Assembly: GCA_027946555.1 (NCBI GenBank)
Contig: JAPEVC010000003.1
Coordinates: 301,738 to 365,737, forward strand
Length of the DNA stretch: 64,000 nucleotides
Direction: 5' to 3'
Source: Gnomoniopsis sp. IMI 355080
Lineage: Eukaryota > Ascomycota > Sordariomycetes > Diaporthales > Gnomoniaceae
The notes under the pieces were generated by a model. The model did not search any database. It had not been told where the DNA came from and saw only the letters and a list, made by a program, of their open reading frames with translations. This document shows, one piece after another, positions 59,851 through 64,000 of the stretch. Numbering within the stretch: the stretch's first letter is position 1; every line of letters starts with the position of its first letter. The position numbers and the translations under genes were made by a program.

Positions 59851-61776
59851 GAATGGGTAGGAGAAGGTGGAGGCTTCCTCAGAATAGATGGCTATTGAGA
59901 AGAAGAAAAAGATGTAGTGAGGTTGGACTATTGGAGAGGTAACGCGTGCTAGATATCCCACCATGTCTGGTTTCTTTTGACAAGGCGTCAGGAGGTTTGG
60001 GATAGACCTTGGGTGGGCAAAGGTGGTTTTGCGGATTTTCGAAAACATACGACTTCTAAACAAACTTTGGGTACATCGTCTGGCGAAGGATGGATCTCCC
60101 CGTTTTTCAAGCATTTTTCTTTTGTCAGTAAAGAGTATTTTGATAGTTGTATGTCAAGAAAGAAAGAAACATTTGTCAAGTACAGGGACAGACTTGTGAA
60201 ATGAGACATCTCGAGGGCCGACATTTCCTAACACGCCACTTTCTCAACGCCCAGAATGGACGAGACGTGGTAGTCCTTACTATTTCTCCGGTGTTGAGTC
60301 TCTTTTCAACCGGCCCAATTCTGCTAACAACCGGTTGCCTTCCATGTCGATGACACTCGTCCATCGATTTGCACTTGAACTCACCACCTCACGGTGATCA
60401 TGAACGACCAAGTTCAGCAGGCCCATCCTCCTTATCAAAGTCAATTCAATCAGCACAGACAGCCTTGCTCTGCTCCTTGGTTAGCACGATTTCCATTCCA
60501 TCTCTGGTGCCAGGACATTTGCCGTACCAAGCGAGCCTCCTTGAATAGTACCTATGTAGGCAATTCGGCGGACAAATGAGTGGCAATGATTTCATCACTG
60601 AATGAGAACGATCCTCAAACGTGTATTTACTAGCACATGAGACTCCGAGATCAAGAAATGCGGTCCGAAGTATTCTGTAGGGGAGGAGGGGTCTTGGAAA
60701 GTGACTTACTGCTGCAGCGGACTTTGACTGCCGAAGTATCATCATTCTTCGTGTCGAGGATAGCTACTTTCCACCTGAAATAGCTTGCGTCGTTGGTGCC
60801 TTAGCGTACCTTCTTCAGGTCTCCACACGAAACACTGGCGTGGGAAAAATCCATCTACTCGACAACACCAACCTCGACAATTTTGATTGGGTTCGAGGGA
60901 GTTGGACTGCATTTTTGAGGAGAGGCGTTCCGTGCAAGGTTGGACTTGATCGCGGCATCCACACCTTTCCTCTCGGTGTCAGGAGGTTGTTCGACAGAAT
61001 CGATGCGGTAGGTACAGTACTTACACAGCAGACGGCCTTCCACATGGGGAGACGTAGTCTCGAGCTTGAAATGTCCAAGCCTGAGATTTCAGGCGTTTCT
61101 TTGTGATGCGAGCAATCTCTACGCCGTGTTCAAATCTTGAAGAATAAGCCCGCGAACAGGATTCTGGGGGTGAGAATGTACTGTGAAACTCCTATCCGGT
61201 CACAGAATCAAAGGACCACGTCAAAGAGACGAAATAATGCTTCAATACAGACTATTCAATTACCTGTACGATTGTAAGCCAACCTCAGGCTTCAGCCCTC
61301 AGATACCTCGTCAAGAATTAGCTCTTTTTTCACTTGAATATCTATCGCCGCTCTTTCCCAGCGAGCGTGGCTGCTCTAGAATGATGAACTTGGCTGTTAC
61401 CTTCGCTGAGCGTAAAGGCCCAGCTGCCCGAGCAAAGCTGCCGAATGAACACGCACTCTGAGTTCGGTTTGCCGGAGCGTTCTCCGCAATCAGGCCGTGA
61501 AGGGGAGTTGAAACGAGCGCTGGTAGTCCATGAGGTATTCAAGCGATCCTGGCAAACTGCAAACTCTCTTTCTATGTTCCTGTTTCTGGGAGTGGACGCC
61601 GTTCGGCAGGTCGCAACGGTGGGATGTTATCAACTTCCAGTCTGCCGTTCGCCTCTATTCATCTTTGGAAGCTGTTCTCGAAGATTCATTGGTATATTTC
61701 CGCAGTCTTTCTGTTGGAGCGTCGTTGAGGAGCGTGAGAACCTCTCCATGAGGCTGCAGCCTCGTGTAATGAGCGT

Positions 61777-61797
61777 TTACCTACCTAAGTAGGTAGC
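61777..61797. repeat. TTACCTACCTAAGTAGGTAG palindromic motif
   Basis: An imperfect palindrome of the ACCTAGGT class at the left side of the AT-richer island. A second copy (CTAGGTACC) is at about 62948-62956 on the right side. Confidence 0.65.
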
Positions 61798-62067
61798 CAC
61801 CGGTATGACGATATGATCCGTATCAGGAGGACCATTCTATTCATCGAGCCTTTCTGTTTCAATGACTCATCGGTCCTCAAGGATGAATGGGAGCCGAATA
61901 TATATGATAAATCTATTCCTTGACTCACTAGATCGAGTCGATTCGCTATGGGCCCAAATATTCATTCTGAGCTCTGGCCTTCTTATAAATCAAGGACAAC
62001 TTTGAGCTTCTTAGATTTCTATGCTCATTACTTAGGTGTTCCGTATAGTTCGTCTTATTGATTGACT

Positions 62068-62343
62068 CTAGGTGTTTTTGAATGCTTTATAGATTTCTTC
62101 GAATGAGAAATGTTCTTGTCTCAGCTCGCACTTTCGGATAAAATCGGCAGCGAGCCATAGACTAGCTATTTTGCTGTGAAGTGCCCTTCTTGCTTCCCCT
62201 ATTTTCAAGAAGTCTAATATCAGTACCTCACCATCAGATAAAATTACTGGAACTAAGAATCCCATGTCTAGGTAGATGCAACTATAGCCGCACTTAGGCA
62301 TGTCGAAGCCTTCCCTCTTGCTCAAGTGCGCATTTCGCAACAC
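62068..62343 (-). other. Unrecognised 91-codon frame in the AT-richer island
   Basis: It begins with MLRNAHLSKREGF and contains VPVILSDGEVLILDFLKIGEARRAL, with ordinary-looking amino acid composition rather than the Arg/Cys-rich look of chance frames elsewhere. Codon use is A/T-rich, unlike the genes of the window. It may be a small gene, a transposon remnant or chance. Confidence 0.25.
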
Positions 62344-64000
62344 TGGCTGCTAAACCCCCCCGGACTCCCTACAGAAGAAGAGGAGCAAAGAGCAAAACAG
62401 ATTGGCAGCTAAGAGAATAGTATTGGAAAAATTGTGCTACTGCCCAAACCCACAACATAGAGCTTCCGGTAGATCTAAGCGTAAGTATACAAGGTCCCAT
62501 CAAGGCCGCGGCGAAAACGCCCGAAGGTACAAGGCGCTGAACGGTCTTACCAATAGAAAAGGCTCGGATGCGTGTTTATAGGTATTTAATCTGCAGGTTC
62601 TTGCAACCTTCGGGGAATGTGGCCTAGTCATATAGGCGATAGACTTAGAAACGGAGCCAATGTAGACCGTACAGGCGGGCTTCGCTGTAGATTTGCCTCG
62701 GCCCATATTGAAGTCAAACTCATATTTTCTGAAACTTTTTCCTGAATTTCTATAAGATAAATATGGCGGTGAAGTGTCGTTATACTTTTTTTTGGCAGTT
62801 GTGACTTTCTTTTCTCGTGCCATTTTTACACCATGTCTTGGGATGCCCAACGTGTATGTAGTGGTGGTGAATGATAGCTTGACGCGTCTCAACGGGTGGA
62901 CTGATTTAGTGCGCTTGCACTGACCGAACTGTCAATACGATATCTAGCTAGGTACCTGAAAACCCAACAAAGACAAGCAGAGCCACACATCTGCGCGAGC
63001 TCGAGTATCCAGCACATACTTACCGATCTCGAGTAGCTTAATGCTAGACTCATCGTCTGTCTCTCCGCGGAGGTACAGCGCATATCTGTCTCAGCTTGAC
63101 GAAAATCATCTGCGTCAGAGCATTCATATAGTACCTGTTATGGAAAAAGCATCAATACAAGTTGTATCTCATTTGCGTTTCGCAAAGAGTCCCGGAGCAA
63201 GCAATGTCCACAGATTGTGCGCCCAGTGAATTACCCAAATTACGACAACGCCGCATGTTGGTTGGCTACTTTGGAGACCTGATCCTGCAGCAGGTATCAC
63301 CGATAGTGGTCAGCAACTGGACCTCTGCACACACCATGGCTGGACGAGGTTTGGCCCTTCCCTCGAGCACTGCCGACTGCATGCCCGACATGCAGCATGG
63401 AGGAGGAAACAGGCGAATCACAACGCCCTACGATGCCCGCGCACGCCGATGCACCCTTGCAGCTTTGCAAGAAGAATCATCACCAGAGGGAGCTGGACGT
63501 AAGCCCTAGTTGAGTGGAAGATGTTCGTGACCTGCGCAAGCCAACCGGGGAAGTTTTCGGTGGAGCCTACGTCAGAACTTTGAATTCTAAGGCTGCCATA
63601 TCTCGGGATTCACGATTCACGGTCTGTTGTAGTGCAGCTTATGCCGGGTATCCGCAGCAAGGAGATCACGTTGCAGATAGCTAGAGGGATTTTGCCCGGT
63701 CACATACGGACCAGATGCATGCTGAATGCTTACCGTAATACGCTCCGGTCATGTCTCATTGTGTCGCCAGGAACAGACGTTTTTCACCTGATGTTGTAAT
63801 TGGGTTAAAAGGGGCTTCACAGACGCATCAAATCTTTTTTTCCCTTTCTCTTTTTGGCCTTGTTGGCATTTGACGTTGGACTAAACGTAATATTAAAGTT
63901 CGACTGCCAAGCATACCGAGTAAGTGAACCAAGTCCCCGAGCACCAAGTCATACTCACTTGTACGGAGGTACTTTGGGTTCGTTGCCAAAAGCTTGGGAG

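Larger units (their letters stand above)
59851..64000. other. Gene-free right end of the window, with an AT-richer island
   Basis: 4.1 kb with no supported gene. The stretch at about 61800-62880 is visibly richer in A and T than its surroundings and holds two short minus-strand frames (62068-62343, 91 codons; 62500-62892, 130 codons) that look protein-like but match nothing I recognise. ACCTAGGT-type motifs lie on both sides (61777-61797 and 62945-62957). Confidence 0.4.

Noticed and set aside
1..64000. tRNA and 5S rRNA genes
   Set aside because: I looked by eye for B-box-like GGTTCGAATCC on both strands and for conserved 5S segments and found no match that could fold into a gene. A covariance-model scan would be decisive.

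Overview
The window looks like nuclear DNA of a filamentous ascomycete, most likely a Sordariomycete. The genes have short GT-AG introns (about 60-230 bases) with CTRAC-like branch points. They include a trifunctional trpC gene, a fungal-type Zn(II)2Cys6 regulator, an alternative NADH dehydrogenase and a cnxABC-type molybdenum cofactor gene. I could not assign a genus. I see no rRNA, tRNA, CRISPR array, complete transposon or virus-like gene.

Eighteen protein genes are supported, about one per 3.5 kb, but spacing is uneven. The first 20 kb is dense: the exosome cofactor Mpp6 (cut by the left edge), the complex I 13-kDa zinc subunit, an RGG/RRM RNA-binding protein, the SNARE Use1, a BRCT-WGR protein, a small ABM-like protein, trpC, the giant nucleoporin Nup188 and the mitochondrial chaperone Tim9. 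From 20 to 64 kb genes stand alone or in pairs between gene-free blocks of 1.2-5 kb: a Zn2Cys6 regulator, a secreted GFO/IDH/MocA-fold protein, an ELO elongase, a FYVE protein, the MoaA-MoaC gene, a WRAP73/Wdr8-like WD protein, a two-RRM protein, a single-pass membrane protein and an NDE-type NADH dehydrogenase.

The set is mainly housekeeping: mitochondrion (complex I subunit, Tim9, NADH dehydrogenase), nuclear pore and RNA (Nup188, Mpp6, two RNA-binding proteins), membrane traffic (Use1, FYVE), tryptophan and molybdopterin synthesis. There is no biosynthetic cluster and no obvious defence or mobile system. Several neighbours are divergent with short shared promoters (mpp6/complex I subunit, RRM gene/use1, trpC/nup188, cnxABC/wdr8).

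The most interesting signals are inside gene models. In the MoaA-MoaC gene the first intron's donor site also encodes the C-terminal Gly-Gly-stop of free MoaA, so splicing appears to choose between free MoaA and a MoaA-MoaC fusion. The RGG/RRM gene has a TAG followed in frame by 116 more open, protein-like codons. Mpp6 needs a GC-AG intron to reach an acidic tail. A short palindromic motif built on ACCTAGGT recurs across the gene-free blocks. All gene models are from hand translation and hand splicing; no database search was run.
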